A stretch of 64,000 nucleotides of DNA, from contig CM048843.1 of NCBI GenBank assembly GCA_026545765.1, positions 4,030,001-4,094,000 on the forward strand, written 5' to 3'. This stretch comes from Plantago major (lineage: Eukaryota; Streptophyta; Magnoliopsida; Lamiales; Plantaginaceae). The stretch's first letter is position 1, and each line of letters begins with the position of its first letter. The position numbers and the translations under genes were made by a program. Below, piece by piece: positions 1 through 10,445 of this stretch. The notes beneath the pieces are model-generated. The model did not search any database, was not told the origin of the DNA, and saw nothing but the letters and a program-made list of their open reading frames with translations.

Positions 1-1121
1 GTACTTCCATCATCATTCTTGGTATCACTTTCCCCTTCAGGGAACTCAAAGAAATCATCAGGTATTTCACTTTTGTATCCATGATCCTTAAAGAAATCAG
101 ACACATCGAAATGTGTAGCATCGTATGGGCTACGAGTAGTATTGTCTTCAATAAAATTAGCTTCAGCCTTCTTTTCTCTAAGTGATGCTTGGTAAAGATC
201 CACAAGATGTTGAGAAGTATGACATTTACGTTCCCAATGGTCATTCATACCACATTTATAACACTTTTCATCAACATACTTCCTTTTGCCATGCCCAGTT
301 TTGGATCCTTCACCCTTTTGGTGGTGGTTTGCATTATGATAGCTATTGTTTTGACGATATCCTCCACGACCACGTCCATAACCACGACCAGAGTTATTAT
401 TAGGACGAAATCCTCCACGCCCACGCCCATAACCACGACCAGAGTTATTATTAGGACGAAATCCTCCACGTCCTCGTCCATGATTGCCAGGATTGGAATT
501 TCTTCCATTAAAAGATGTCACATTCGCTTCAGGGAATGGATCAGTACCACTTGGGCGTGTTTCATGGTTTTTCAGCAAGAGCTCATTATTTTGCTCAGCT
601 ACTAGAAGGCATGAGATCAACTCAGAATATTTTTTGAAGCCCTTCTCACGATATTGCTGTTGCAACAGCATATTAGATACATGGAAAGTGGTGTATGTTT
701 TTTCTAGCATGTCATCCTCAGTGACTGTCTCACCACATAACTTCAACTTGGAAGTGATTCGGAACATCGCCGAATTAAAATCATTCACAGATTTAAAGTC
801 TTGCAGACGCAAGTGAAGCCATTCATATCGGGCTCTAGGAAGTATCACCGTCTTTTGGTGATCATACCTTTCTTTCAAATTTGTCCAAAGTTCCGCCGGA
901 TCTTTGACAGTAAGGTATTCAGTTTTCAAACTTTCATCAAGATGATGGCGAAGAAATATCATCGCTTTAGCCTTATCTTGGCTGGTTGACATGTTACCAA
1001 CCTTGATTGTCTCTCCTAGGCCCTTGGCATCTAGGTGGATTTCTGCGTCGAGAATCCATGATAAATAGTTCTTTCCACTGATATCAAGTGTCACAAATTC
1101 GAGATTGCTTAAATTCGTCAT
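1..1121 (-). CDS. Ty1-copia gag polyprotein, 5' part, open at window edge
   Basis: This is the capsid/nucleocapsid part of a Ty1-copia retrotransposon polyprotein, which packages element RNA into cytoplasmic particles. From the ATG at 1121-1119 the minus strand is open with no stop to position 3, about 373 codons, so the rest of the polyprotein lies outside the window. The N-terminus reads MTNLSNLEFVTLDISGKNY, typical of plant copia gag (UBN2-type domain, residues about 1-190). A 17-residue RG-rich repeat (GRGRGGFRPNNNSGRGY) occurs about 2.5 times near residues 210-255. A CCHC zinc knuckle CYKCGMNDHWERKC follows near residue 285. Unlike most elements here, this reading frame is unbroken. The family call is firm; the lineage is not determined. 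Confidence 0.88.
   Translation of the reverse strand, partial: MTNLSNLEFVTLDISGKNYLSWILDAEIHLDAKGLGETIKVGNMSTSQDKAKAMIFLRHHLDESLKTEYLTVKDPAELWTNLKERYDHQKTVILPRARYEWLHLRLQDFKSVNDFNSAMFRITSKLKLCGETVTEDDMLEKTYTTFHVSNMLLQQQYREKGFKKYSELISCLLVAEQNNELLLKNHETRPSGTDPFPEANVTSFNGRNSNPGNHGRGRGGFRPNNNSGRGYGRGRGGFRPNNNSGRGYGRGRGGYRQNNSYHNANHHQKGEGSKTGHGKRKYVDEKCYKCGMNDHWERKCHTSQHLVDLYQASLREKKAEANFIEDNTTRSPYDATHFDVSDFFKDHGYKSEIPDDFFEFPEGESDTKNDDGS
361..486 (-). repeat. 51-bp tandem repeat coding RG-rich gag segment
   Basis: A 51-bp unit is present twice almost identically (361-411 and 412-462), followed by a third partial copy. It adds 17 residues per unit to the gag protein without breaking the frame. Arg-Gly-rich repeats just before a zinc knuckle are consistent with RNA binding; that role is inferred. 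Confidence 0.8.
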
Positions 1122-2101
1122 AGCTCTACAAAAATATGCAACACGCATTAGTATGGTCAGATTTGATACACATACGACAATAAAAATACATACATACAAA
1201 ATATATACATACGTACGGGGTACATATGCAGCAGAAAAAATACATACGAAACATGCATATTAAATAAATAAAGGATTTGGGTAATTATGATCTTTGAAAA
1301 CAAGCGGACTGCTTTGTGCAAACATAAACAAATTATTTTTTTTTTTGTTTAAGTAATATAAAAAAGAAAAGCAAAAGAGATTCATGCATAGTGTGCATAC
1401 GGACAAAACAAAACTCATGCAATTTATTATATACTGACACACATACATTGATTGTACGCAAGACACATGCATACTGAAAATCCTTTACCGTTTACCGATT
1501 ACGGTCCATTACCTTTGTGCTCCAATCAGATGGATGAAAACAGATGAAGGCTTGATTCTTTTTTTTTTTTTTTTTCCAGTTTTTGTCCGTACGGAAGGTT
1601 AGGTTTTGGGATCTCAGTTGGTTGAACACTTTCGTGCTGATAAAGTGTTAAGAAAATAGAGAGTTTATTATGATGTGATAATGAGAGAGTACAAGCATGT
1701 ATTTATACAATATAAAGAAGTTTCTAGAGATCATAACAGTTGGGCTTATAACAATTATAACCCAATACTAACTCTTATACATTTATTCTCAAACAAGAAA
1801 GTTATTATAGTATATGTGTAAATAACTGCTTCATCTAACCAACTCTAATTCCGCCAATTAAGTATAAAGTTGACTTGGTTTACTCATAGAGCGAGAGTCA
1901 AGCACAAGCTTTCCTTTACCTAGATGAGCCAAGTTAATACTCAACTTGTCATGATCATCCTCCTTGAATGACCCCAGTTACCTGCGGAAAAACGAGATGC
2001 ACTAGCTAGCACCTAGCGGGTCTTTGAAGATATATTGCTCCCTTGTGATTTCTTCGATGCTAGGGGTTTATTACTAGTCCACCTTCTCCAATTAACAAGT
2101 G
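1122..2101 (-). mobile_element. 5' leader and probable LTR of the copia element at 1-1121
   Basis: This stretch lies directly upstream of the gag ATG on the minus strand and has no coding potential. It contains a TATA box (minus-strand TATAAAT at 1707-1701), followed on the minus strand by a transcribed-looking leader up to about 1600. That is where an LTR promoter and U5 would be expected. No matching second LTR is in the window, and I could not fix the LTR ends or a standard TGGTATCAGAGC primer site, so the LTR call is inferred. Confidence 0.45.
1701..1707 (-). promoter_or_regulatory. TATA box upstream of gag (probable LTR promoter)
   Basis: The minus strand reads TATAAAT about 580 bp upstream of the gag ATG, in a plausible R/U5 context. 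Position and motif support it; use as a promoter is inferred. Confidence 0.4.
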
Positions 2102-2113
2102 TCAACTCATTTA

Positions 2114-2153
2114 ATTTTTTTTTTTATTTTTTTATTTTTTCAACTTTTTTTTT
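2114..2153 (-). repeat. A-rich tail of the LINE (T-rich on + strand)
   Basis: T-runs interrupted by single A or C residues sit immediately beyond the LINE 3' end, as expected for the poly(A) tail left by target-primed reverse transcription. Confidence 0.65.
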
Positions 2154-2524
2154 GGAGCAAGAAAGATGTTCTATTCCCAAAACAAGTACGTGCAGGCCGA
2201 TCAGAAACGATCCAGGCAATACAAAGAGACTAATCACACATAAAGACACATAGAATCAAAACTAGCTACTCAAGGCTCGAGTACAAAACTCCCTTAAGCC
2301 TTTAACAGTTTCAGTTCTACAAAGAATAATATGTTTGATCTTAGAAATAGTACCAGCAGTATCTAGACTACGGTTTTGAAAAATGGACGCATTCTTGTGC
2401 TTCCAAAGTTCATACATCGTTTCGGCCAATGCAATGCGAAGCAATTTGCTTGTGTAACTCTTCCCCTTAGCAATCCTCATCAACCAACGCAATTCCAAAT
2501 TCCACTTCTCGGGCGTGTGAATTT

Positions 2525-3499
2525 ATGTTTTAAAAGCCGACACGGACAGTTAAGCCGGACACCCCCAAAAAAAGGTTAGATCGGAGTCGGATCGGTTGGG
2601 CCGTTTTGAATCGTTTTGAGCCGGTATGACGTCATAATAATATTAATATAGTACATAATTATATTTAGATATTTTATGCATAGCTCAATTCTCATAGGTC
2701 TAATTTATATGTTAATTTGTTAAACATTCCATAAAATTAATTTCGTTCAAACTAGTGTTCCAATATACAACTTTTTTGGTAAAAACTCACATTTTTAAGG
2801 TAATTTTGATTTTAAAAAAATTGCAATAATAAATAACCAACTCTAAATTGTTTATTCATTTCTAGGCGCTAGGTATTAAGAGAAAAGGATAAGAAAACAA
2901 AAGGTGGTGGGATAACCACCTGCCAACACAACATATCCTCATTTTTCTCCACTCGTTTGACCTAGCAACTTTCTTTCTCTGCACTTTCTTTCTTTCTCTC
3001 TACTTCCGTTCTCTCTACAGACCCTCACTTTTCCACTCTTGTTCAGTCGTTGCCTCTTTCTAGTCTTTATTTTTCCATAGTATCAAGAGCTTTTGCCATG
3101 ATGGCCATCTCAGGTGCAAATTATTTGTTCAATTACATAGAATTTTATGTTCAAAAGGGGAAAAGAAGAACACAAGGAGAATAAGGAAGACGAAGATGGA
3201 GAACAAAGGCGCAATTAGATCGCAGTTCAGGAGAAAGAAAAATAGTGACTGTTGTGTTGAGTGTTGATCTGCAGGGTTTTTTTTTCATTTTTAGTTTTTA
3301 GCGTTTTTGCAAAATAGTCCCTTGAATTACTTTTTTTCTCAAAAAACCGTGCAAGCCGCCGGTTTTCCGGTTCATACCGGTTTTTTGCCGGCTTGCACGG
3401 TTTTTTGGGGGCGGCTAATTAGCGGTTTTATAGTGCAGTTTGGACCGTTAGACACCGGCTCTCCGGCCAAACCTGTCCAAACGTCCGGTCCGGTCCGGC
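2525..3499. mobile_element. hAT-like non-autonomous element with CCGG-rich ends, inserted in the LINE
   Basis: This non-coding block interrupts the LINE tail. Its ends are rich in GCCGG/CCGGAC motifs in inverted orientation: AAAAGCCGACACGGAC near 2533 against AAAAGCCGGACCGGACCGG read inward from about 3498. It contains a strong hairpin (3341-3406). CCGG-type subterminal repeats and short inverted ends are typical of plant hAT-type non-autonomous elements. No clean 8-bp target duplication was found, partly because a MITE abuts the right side. The class is inferred. Confidence 0.45.
3341..3406. repeat. Near-perfect hairpin, arms AAAAAACCGTGCAAGCCG
   Basis: The left arm at 3341-3358 is repeated as its reverse complement at about 3388-3406, with a CCGG-rich loop that contains further small inverted repeats. 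It lies inside the hAT-like element and is likely a subterminal structural feature of it. Confidence 0.75.
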
Positions 3500-3734
3500 T
3501 TTTGAGTTTCCAGATAATTTATCTAGAGACAAAACTATATTGTCAAATAAATCATCGATGTTATTAATAACACTTATGTTCTCAACATTTGATTTTTTTT
3601 TTTTCTTCATATTACTACAACAGTTATTCCATTAACAACGTAGACGTTTTGATTAATAACATGGATATGGATGATTTTATTGATAACAAATGTCGTCTTT
3701 AGATAAGTTATCTAGAGACCGTCTCTTATGAGAC
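3500..3734. mobile_element. MITE family copy 1 (GTCTCTAGATAA-type inverted ends)
   Basis: This is one of three related copies (also 9493-9665 and 9698-9935). The right end reads ATAAGTTATCTAGAGACCGT, and the interior has GTTTTGATTAATAACAT and ATGATTTTATTGATAAC in the same order as the other copies. The left dozen bases are damaged where it meets the CCGG-rich element. It interrupts the LINE directly after the zf-RVT motif. No coding capacity. Confidence 0.75.
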
Positions 3735-4509
3735 TTTGTGCTCAAAGAAAAGATGGTCCATTGATTCCGGTAATCCACAAAAATTACAACAGTCGTCCGT
3801 CAGAATACCAAACTTGAGCATCCAATCTTTAGTCCCCAATCTTGTTTGGCAACCCAACCATAATGTAAATAAAGCTCTAGGGCGAGCCTTATTTCCAAAA
3901 CACATTAGCTTTAACACCTCGAAGTGACTGATACATCAACCTTGTAACATACTTACCTCGCAGTAGAAAATCCCTCTAAGCCACTGAGCACAAAAACTCG
4001 TCTTTATGTTTAAACACCGCTTTAAGCACCCAAGAACAAGTTGACATAGGCTGGAAAGCATCAATACTTTGTCCTTTTATATAGTAGGTGCATATCCACT
4101 TCACCCAGAGTTTATCAGATTTCTGACAAATATTCCACAGTAGTTTTCCAATAGTCGCCTTATTCCATTCCACCAAAGCAATAAAATTCAAACCCCCTGC
4201 GGAAACTGGATCACATATGTGATCCCATGCTACATGGGCTTTTCTACTCAATGTGTCCTTCCCTGTCCATAAAAAGGTTCGACACAGGGATTCTATATGC
4301 AGGAGAACTTTTTTGGGCAGTGGAAAAACCTGCATCCAATAGTTAGCAATTGAGAACAGCACACTTTTGATCAACTGACTCCTGCCTGCATAGGACAACA
4401 GCTTAGTGCTCCAATGGTGTATCCTGTGCAATATCTTATCAATCAAGGGTGCACACATTGCAATAGTGAGCTTCCTACTTGCCAATGGCACCCCAAGATA
4501 CCTAAAAGG

Positions 4510-5037
4510 TATTTTTTCAACATTTTAACCTTAACCATAGTTAGAGTCTAGCCATGCTTTTAAATTAATTTATCTGAAAATATTGGAATAAACATCAGAC
4601 CCCGTCACAAAATTTCAGTTCCAAATTGAATCTTCAAAATCAAAATCCGTCAACCTAGAATTTTATTTGAGGATGAAAGCCCCAATTGCTCCAAAAAGTT
4701 GAACTCTTTTCTGTTAAATATGAAGAAGATTTTTGAATAGCATCAACATCAAGCGGACATCAGGAGTCAATTTATCTTACTCATTCAATTTCAATCTGGT
4801 GCATACATGTTTAACTTTTTAATTGAAGATGTAAGATCTGAGTCAAGTTACATACGATTTTCTCCCTTTTATTTATCATTTTTTTTGCAATTATGTAAAT
4901 TATTTTATTATATGAAAATACGTGTTAAAATGAAATTTTGTGACGGGATCGGATGTTTCTTCTAAAATTTTCAGATAAATTAATTTAAAAACATGGCTAG
5001 ACTCTAACTATGGTTAAGGTTAAACTGTGAAAAAATA
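4510..5037. mobile_element. 528-bp long-terminal-inverted-repeat element
   Basis: The first about 105 bp (TATTTTTTCA..., then TTTAACCTTAACCATAGTTA) reappear as a close inverted copy at about 4925-5037. The match runs through TTAGAGTCTAGCCATG and down to GTCACAAAATTTCA. The arms flank about 300 bp of non-coding DNA. The left end touches the truncated 5' end of the LINE. It has the form of a Mutator-like or foldback MITE, but I could not find a convincing target duplication, so the superfamily is open. Confidence 0.7.
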
Positions 5038-5504
5038 AGAAAATAAAAAAAGAATTATATGAGTTGACAATTGTCAAATTTTAAAGAATTGGACTAGTGG
5101 GAGCCACTGGTATCAAACAAACCCATTCTTAACTAGAGTATTGATGATACAGAATTGATATATATACTAACTAATTGCTACTCAATTTAATTTAGTGGTA
5201 TTTATTGCTAATGTTGTTGGTCTATAAAAAAAGGATAATTAATTTGGTATAGTACGTAACTATGTGGACAGACCACCAACTTTTAAAGACTAAAGCTACA
5301 AATGTTCATTGCCACAAAATGAGTGATGCTTCTTGCTTTCTCTAGGATCCCATGAAAAGGTAAAATTATGAGAACCAGGCATTATTCGCGCACGCCAAAT
5401 ATCATATATCCAGAGACCATGAAGTAGGAAACATATAATCTTTTGCCATTTTAATAGATAAAATCTAACATTGCATGCTTTTATCATAAATATTACAACT
5501 CAGG
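5038..5504. other. Non-coding spacer
   Basis: AT-rich DNA between the long-inverted-repeat element and the PIF/Harbinger remnant. I see no conserved coding sequence; the 63-codon minus-strand reading frame at 5296-5487 matches nothing I recognise. Confidence 0.5.
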
Positions 5505-5883
5505 AAGCCGCGGCATGTCCAACCGCATAGAGACGGCCGTGCCTCACGGCTGGCCGTCGGTGCTCCAATGGAGCACCACGGCCGGCCGTGAGGCACGGCC
5601 ACCCTAAAATTCAGCCTTCACAAGGCTGAATTTTGGGGTCGGTCGTCCTGATCGTTGGGCTGGGCCCCAGCCCAAACGGATGGGACGACCGGGTGGGCCC
5701 CACCCCTTTTTTTAATTTTATTTTTTAAAATTAATTTATAAAGTAATATTAAATAAAAAAATACCCCAACGACTATATTTTTTCGAGATCTATAAATACA
5801 ACTCATTTCACCACACCTCAATTTCCTCTCATCTTCCATTTCTTAAACTCAAAACGTCTCTAAACTCAAACACATATCCAAAC

Positions 5884-7266
5884 ATGTCTGCAATTAATCA
5901 CTACATCAACAACTTGTCATCATCTAGTTCCGATGATGATGAGTTTGCACAATATGCTGATTCCTCTTCTTCCTCTTCAAGCACACAAACTGATTACTAT
6001 ACCCGTGCTACCAAACTTCTTATTCAAGCCACTCCTCACATAATCAACCACTGCGAGCAACAAAATCCACGAAGGAGGTCGGGTATCTGGCGTGAATACA
6101 TTGATCGGAAGAGGGAACGTTCTTTGTTCTACTCGATAACGATTACTTTGTTGAACGTCCAACATGGGGAGCGGTCAAGTTCCGACGTCGGTTCAGGATG
6201 CAAAGGCCATTGTTTCTCCGGATCGTCGAAGCTTTAGAGCAATACGATCCGTATTTTCAATAACGCCGAGATGCTACAGGGAGGTTGGGTTTTACGGCAA
6301 AACAGAAATGCACATCTGCCATCCGACAACTTGCATATGGTGTATGTGTAGACATGGTGGACGAATACACTCGTGTAAGTGAAACGACTGGTCAAGAGGC
6401 ATTGAAGGCGTTTTGTGATGGTGTTGTTGCGGTTTTTGGTCCTACATATATGAGGAGGGCCAATGCGGAGGATGTACGTCAATTAGTCGAGGTGAACACT
6501 AGTCGAGATTTTCCCGGCATGCTTGGAAGTATCGATTGCATGCACTGGGAATGGAAGAACTGTTCGTCGGGTTGGAAAGGGCAGTTCCAAGGAAAAAAAT
6601 AAGAGAGCCACACTTGTTTTGGAGGCGGTTGCATCCTAAGATACTTGGATTTGGCATGCTTTCTTTGGTGTTTCAGGGAAGTTGAATGATCGAACCACTG
6701 TGGAACGGTCACCGGTATTCGACGAATTACTAAGGGGAAAAGCTCCTGCTGTTAACTTCGAAGTGAATGGGAATCAATACGACATGGGGTACTATCTAAC
6801 TGACGGCATATATCCTATGTGGGCAACATTTGTGAAGTCAATTAAGGGTCCTATCAATCCAAAACAGGTCAAGTTCGCAATGCGGCAAGAGGCATGCAGG
6901 AAAGATGTCAAACGTGCTTTCAGAGTTCTCCAAGCACGTTTCAAAGTAATTAAGGATCCAGCATTGGCCCATACCCGAGAAGACCTTGCTAGGATCATGA
7001 ATTGTTGCATTTGTTTGCACAATATGATAGTAGAGGATGAGCGGCACTTATATCGCAACTACAAAGACGTGATAGCAAAATTCAATGATGATGTTGTAGA
7101 ATTAGGCATCCACAACGATGAGCTTAATGCCTACACACGCATTGATTCCTATATCAATCAAATGGATGGCTATTTGAGCAAAAGGGCTGGCCTAGAAAGT
7201 AAGGAGACCCATTTGCGGCTTCAAGAAGACATCATGAACCATGTTTGGTCTTTCAACCATGAGTAG
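5884..7266 (+). pseudogene. PIF/Harbinger (ALP1-like, DDE_Tnp_4) transposase, broken
   Basis: An intact protein would cut and paste its element in the nucleus. The ATG at 5884 opens a Ser/Asp-rich N-terminus. After a frame change near 6130 the family sequence is clear: VERPTWGAVKFRRRFRM, then a stop in YFQ*RRDATGRLGF near 6263, and then FPGMLGSIDCMHWEWKN, which holds the first catalytic Asp. A further frameshift near 6600 and a TAA near 6651 (within VAS*DTWIWHAFFG) follow. The C-terminal third (6682-7266) is clean and holds the second Asp (KLNDRTTV). Where the family usually has DVERAFG with the catalytic Glu, this copy has DVKRAFR. It is inactive on several counts. Confidence 0.88.
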
Positions 7267-7524
7267 TTCTTTTCATTGTAATGTGTTGTTGTTTATTTCA
7301 TTTTTATGCATGTGTGTTGTTGGTTTGTTTCCTATTATTTGCATTGTAATGTTTGATGTATTGTTGTTTGCATTGTTTGTCTTTCATGTCTTTGTTTGCA
7401 TTGTAATGTTTGATGTATTGCTGTTTCTGAGTTGATTTCAACGAATATGCAAGTTCTTCATAATACAACAACAAACACTAATTGAAAGACAAACAGACAA
7501 TAAGGGGTGATTTATGTTGCTCGA

Positions 7525-8098
7525 TTACCCCCTGCGGGAGAATTCCTCACCTTGTATTGGAATGTCTTTGAACACGGGTGGGGGGCATCTTGCTGCATCT
7601 GTCACCGGATCCTGACACTTACATTTCTTAAACAACACCTTTAGTTGTTCAAATAGTGGTTCATCTACCACGTAGTACCATTTAGCGTGACAGTCATAGG
7701 CCATTATCTCTGCCCAAACCTTCAAGTCGACTCGATTCCTACCACCACTGAAGCAAATGCAACCACGCCGTTTACAAGGCCAAGTGAGGATCCTGTTGTA
7801 GCAAAAGTACCTTGTATAGAGCTTCTCCACCTCAGCCTTCATGTCTTTCAACGTATAGTTGGCACCTTGCTCCGCAAGCTGATTCTGCACCACCAGTAGG
7901 GCTTGTTCCTGCTTGTGAGGATAACACAACATCCCTAGTCAGCACACTTCAGATGTGAAGCATGAATACCACACTTTCCTTAGTCATCTTTCCATCGTAT
8001 AAATGGAAGTCTTGATAGGTACGAGCAGCATTCTCTTGGGATTCAGTCCATATTTGTGCATCAGGGATCACCGGCCTCCACGACGAACTGGAAGACAT
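7525..8098 (-). pseudogene. PIF/Harbinger-associated Myb/SANT-like protein, broken
   Basis: The start at 8098 gives MSSSSSWRPVIPDAQIWTE, and the frame runs to a TGA near 7950. The next frame (7932-7525) encodes GANYTLKDMKAEVEKLYTRY and later DLKVWAEIMAYDCHAKWYYV with FEQLKVLF. That is the pattern of the Myb/SANT-like (Myb_DNA-bind_3) domain, which in PIF/Harbinger elements helps target the transposase to DNA and the nucleus. The break near 7940 may be a frameshift or a lost splice site. It is convergent with the transposase, as in intact relatives. Confidence 0.65.
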
Positions 8099-8665
8099 CT
8101 TGCAAAGAGTGTTTGAGTTGGAAATTTGATCTGATATTGAGTTGTTGGGTATGAGGTTTAGATGAATAAGTGTAGTCTATTTATACTGAAATGAGTCGAA
8201 ATTCATGTTGGAATTGAGACTTCAAATTCAGATGAAATTGAGATTCACCTTGAAATTCAATCCTTGGAATGAGGTTTGATGCTGTGTAGACAGGTATCCA
8301 ATGGTACCTATCCTCATAAAGTGCAGACAACAATCCTTTAATGTCATTATCCATATCTTGTACTAGATTTATTCTGTTTTTTTCTCATTTTTTTTCATTC
8401 TGATTTCAATCTCAATAAATTATAAAACGAGTTTTAAGAATCCAATTTGAGTAATTTCAACTTCTAAACACTCTTATAATATGTGAAGCAAGCTAAAAAA
8501 ATATAAAAAAATACGAAAAAAACACTATTCACGGTCGTCCGACGACCTATTGGACAGTTTTTTTTTTTTTTCTGCAGTGGTCGTTAAATCAGCCGTCGCT
8601 CACGACCGCAACTATTCACGGTCGTCGCGACGACCTATTGGGAGTGGTCTAAGTCCCCTAATTTT

Positions 8666-9492
8666 TTTGGTCCAAGATCACACGTTCAAGCGATTTGTGT
8701 TTTAATAGTTTATTTAAAAAATAATTTTAATATTGTGTCTGAAAATATTCTTTTCACCAAAAATATTATTCACTATTACATTATACATGAAATTTATCAC
8801 TATTCTTTCTCCTGTTTTATATTTCGGGTTAATTTTTGAAAAATGAGGCCCGGTTTTTCGGCCCGACACTGCTCATGTTTAACTACAAACATTACGCGTT
8901 CACAATTACGGGTAATATAACTATCATGTATGTTTGTTAAATATATAATGTTTGTCGCTAATAGTGATTCGTCAACTTCCGGGAAATGGTATATCCAGAA
9001 GTTTGTAATATTTCACTCAATTAACTTAATTATGGGTGGAATGGAATGGTAATTATACATGGAGTGGAATGGTATTAACTTAACTACATTGAGATACATT
9101 AATAATACACTAATACAATGCTATTCAATTTGCATATGATCTTTAAGCAATATTCAATTTGCATATGATCTTTAAGTAACTTTAAGCGAATCTAAGAAGC
9201 AATTCACTAATTGGGATAAATTAGAAAACCTAAAGTTAGAATTTTTACCTGTGAGAGTAAAGCATTTTTCCCAGTAACAAGAATTTGAGTGCTTGCTTGA
9301 TTGCTTGCCGTTGCTGGTTTCTTTGTGGTTTGGAAATGAATGGGCTGTTCTAGGGTTTATCGACTACATATAGTCCCCCAAATCTATTGGCAACCAAATT
9401 ACTTACTAGCCCATGAACAACGTGTATTTCGATAACTAGGTTCCTAAACTCTATCTTGTTACTACTAATTAATACCCACAAAGTCAAGATAC
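8666..9492. other. AT-rich non-coding DNA
   Basis: No gene is recognisable. The only structure seen is a 27-bp tandem duplication (9121-9181). Confidence 0.5.
9121..9181. repeat. Tandem duplication, two copies of about 27 bp
   Basis: The unit TATTCAATTTGCATATGATC followed by TTTAAG appears twice in a row with only end differences, a recent local duplication in non-coding DNA. Confidence 0.75.
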
Positions 9493-9665
9493 GGTTAATG
9501 TTATTAATAAAACGTTCATGTTGTTAACGAAATAATTCTTTTTATAATATGTAAAAATGCCAATTTTGATAACATATGTATTTTAATTAATAACATCAAT
9601 GATTTTCTTGATAATATATGTACGTCTCTAAATAAATTATCTAGAGACCGTTTATCAGAGACTTA
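9493..9665. mobile_element. MITE family copy 2, left end missing
   Basis: It shares the interior GTTATTAATAAAACGTTCATG / GATTTTCTTGATAA pattern and the right end AATTATCTAGAGACCGTTTA with copies 1 and 3, but the left inverted end is missing. Confidence 0.65.
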
Positions 9666-9697
9666 CTCATTAATACCATATCTTTGAACTATTGAGT

Positions 9698-9935
9698 AAG
9701 TCTCCTGAGAGACGGTCTCTAGATAATTTACTTAGAGACGAACTTACATTATAAATAAAATCATCAATGTTATTAATCAAAACACCTATGTTTTCAATAT
9801 TGACGTTTTTTCATATTACAACAAGACTTATTTCGTTAACAGCATAGACGTTTTGATTAATAACATAGATGATTTTATTGATAACATAAGTCGTCTCTAG
9901 ATAAGTTATCTAGAGACCGTTTCTCATGAAACTTT
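9698..9935. mobile_element. MITE family copy 3, both ends present
   Basis: This is the most complete copy. The left end AAGTCTCCTGAGAGACGGTC, continuing TCTAGATAA, mirrors the right end ACCGTTTCTCATGAAACTT. Inverted similarity runs inward for about 90 bp on each side, so the 238-bp element is nearly one palindrome. No coding capacity. A dinucleotide target site could not be confirmed. Confidence 0.75.
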
Positions 9936-10445
9936 TGTGTGAACTATTTTAGAGTGGTCAGCTCGGCCAATTAATCCAATTCGAGTGGGGTCTGTTCGAC
10001 TAATTCAGCTGGGAACATTAGTGAGATACATTAACGAGTGGATTAAATTGATCTTAATTAATCATAAACTCGAGTTCGAGCTTTATCTAACTTTATTAAG
10101 TGATTAAATTTAATCTCAAGAGTATCGATCTTGTTCACGAGTGATTAAATTAAATTAAAGTACATGTATGTATTTACTTGTATGCTCGTGATACGTCTGA
10201 TTTTTTTTACCATATGAATGTATCTATAAAACTATGAAAAGAGACCATCTCCATCTTCAATTTCAAGGTAGTGTGTCATATACCTTATCATATTCTTGTT
10301 TTTATGAATCTTATTCATTCTTATTTTTCTTATTTCAGTTATATCTTGGTTTTTATGGATGCAAGTACGCAGATCAACAAACTTACTACTCCACCAGATT
10401 CAAGAAACATCTGTCGACTATGCACAACTGACAACACACACACAC

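Larger units (their letters stand above)
2154..4530 (-). pseudogene. LINE (non-LTR retrotransposon) 3' remnant: RT C-terminus and zf-RVT domain
   Basis: On the minus strand, 4491-3976 reads through the end of a plant LINE-1 reverse transcriptase. The YLGVPLASRKL motif is followed by a segment with LSYAGRSQLIKSVL and CRTFLWTG. Next, 3917-3726 encodes the zf-RVT zinc-binding domain (CNFCGLPESMDHLFFEH). The usual C-terminal tail, KWNLELRWLM...KGKSYTSKLL, resumes only at about 2520-2262. The roughly 1.2 kb between is inserted DNA. The element ends at an A-rich tail, seen as a T-rich stretch at 2114-2153, marking the true LINE 3' end. The endonuclease and RT core are absent, so it is 5'-truncated and dead. 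Confidence 0.85.
5505..8665. mobile_element. PIF/Harbinger DNA transposon, decayed, two convergent genes
   Basis: A DDE_4-type transposase remnant (plus strand, 5884-7266) and a Myb/SANT-like protein remnant (minus strand, 8098-7525) converge, which is the standard gene set of plant PIF/Harbinger elements. GC-rich palindromic sequence with GGCCGTG-type motifs sits outside both genes (about 5510-5600 and 8520-8650) and probably marks the ends. Possible degenerate terminal repeats are GGCATGTCCAACCGCATAG (left) and GGACTTAGACCACTCCCAAT (right, reverse complement). No TTA/TAA target duplication was clear, so the borders are approximate. Confidence 0.65.

Noticed and set aside
245..508. Minus-strand 87-residue frame rich in Val/Ile/Glu repeats
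   Set aside because: It is an off-frame reading of the RG-rich repeat in the real gag frame on the same strand.
5296..5487. 63-residue minus-strand frame with aromatic residues
   Set aside because: No family pattern, no promoter and no neighbour context; consistent with chance in AT-rich DNA.
8520..8650. GC-rich inverted words (CACGGTCGTC...GACGACC) considered as a separate small element
   Set aside because: More simply explained as the subterminal region of the adjacent PIF/Harbinger remnant.
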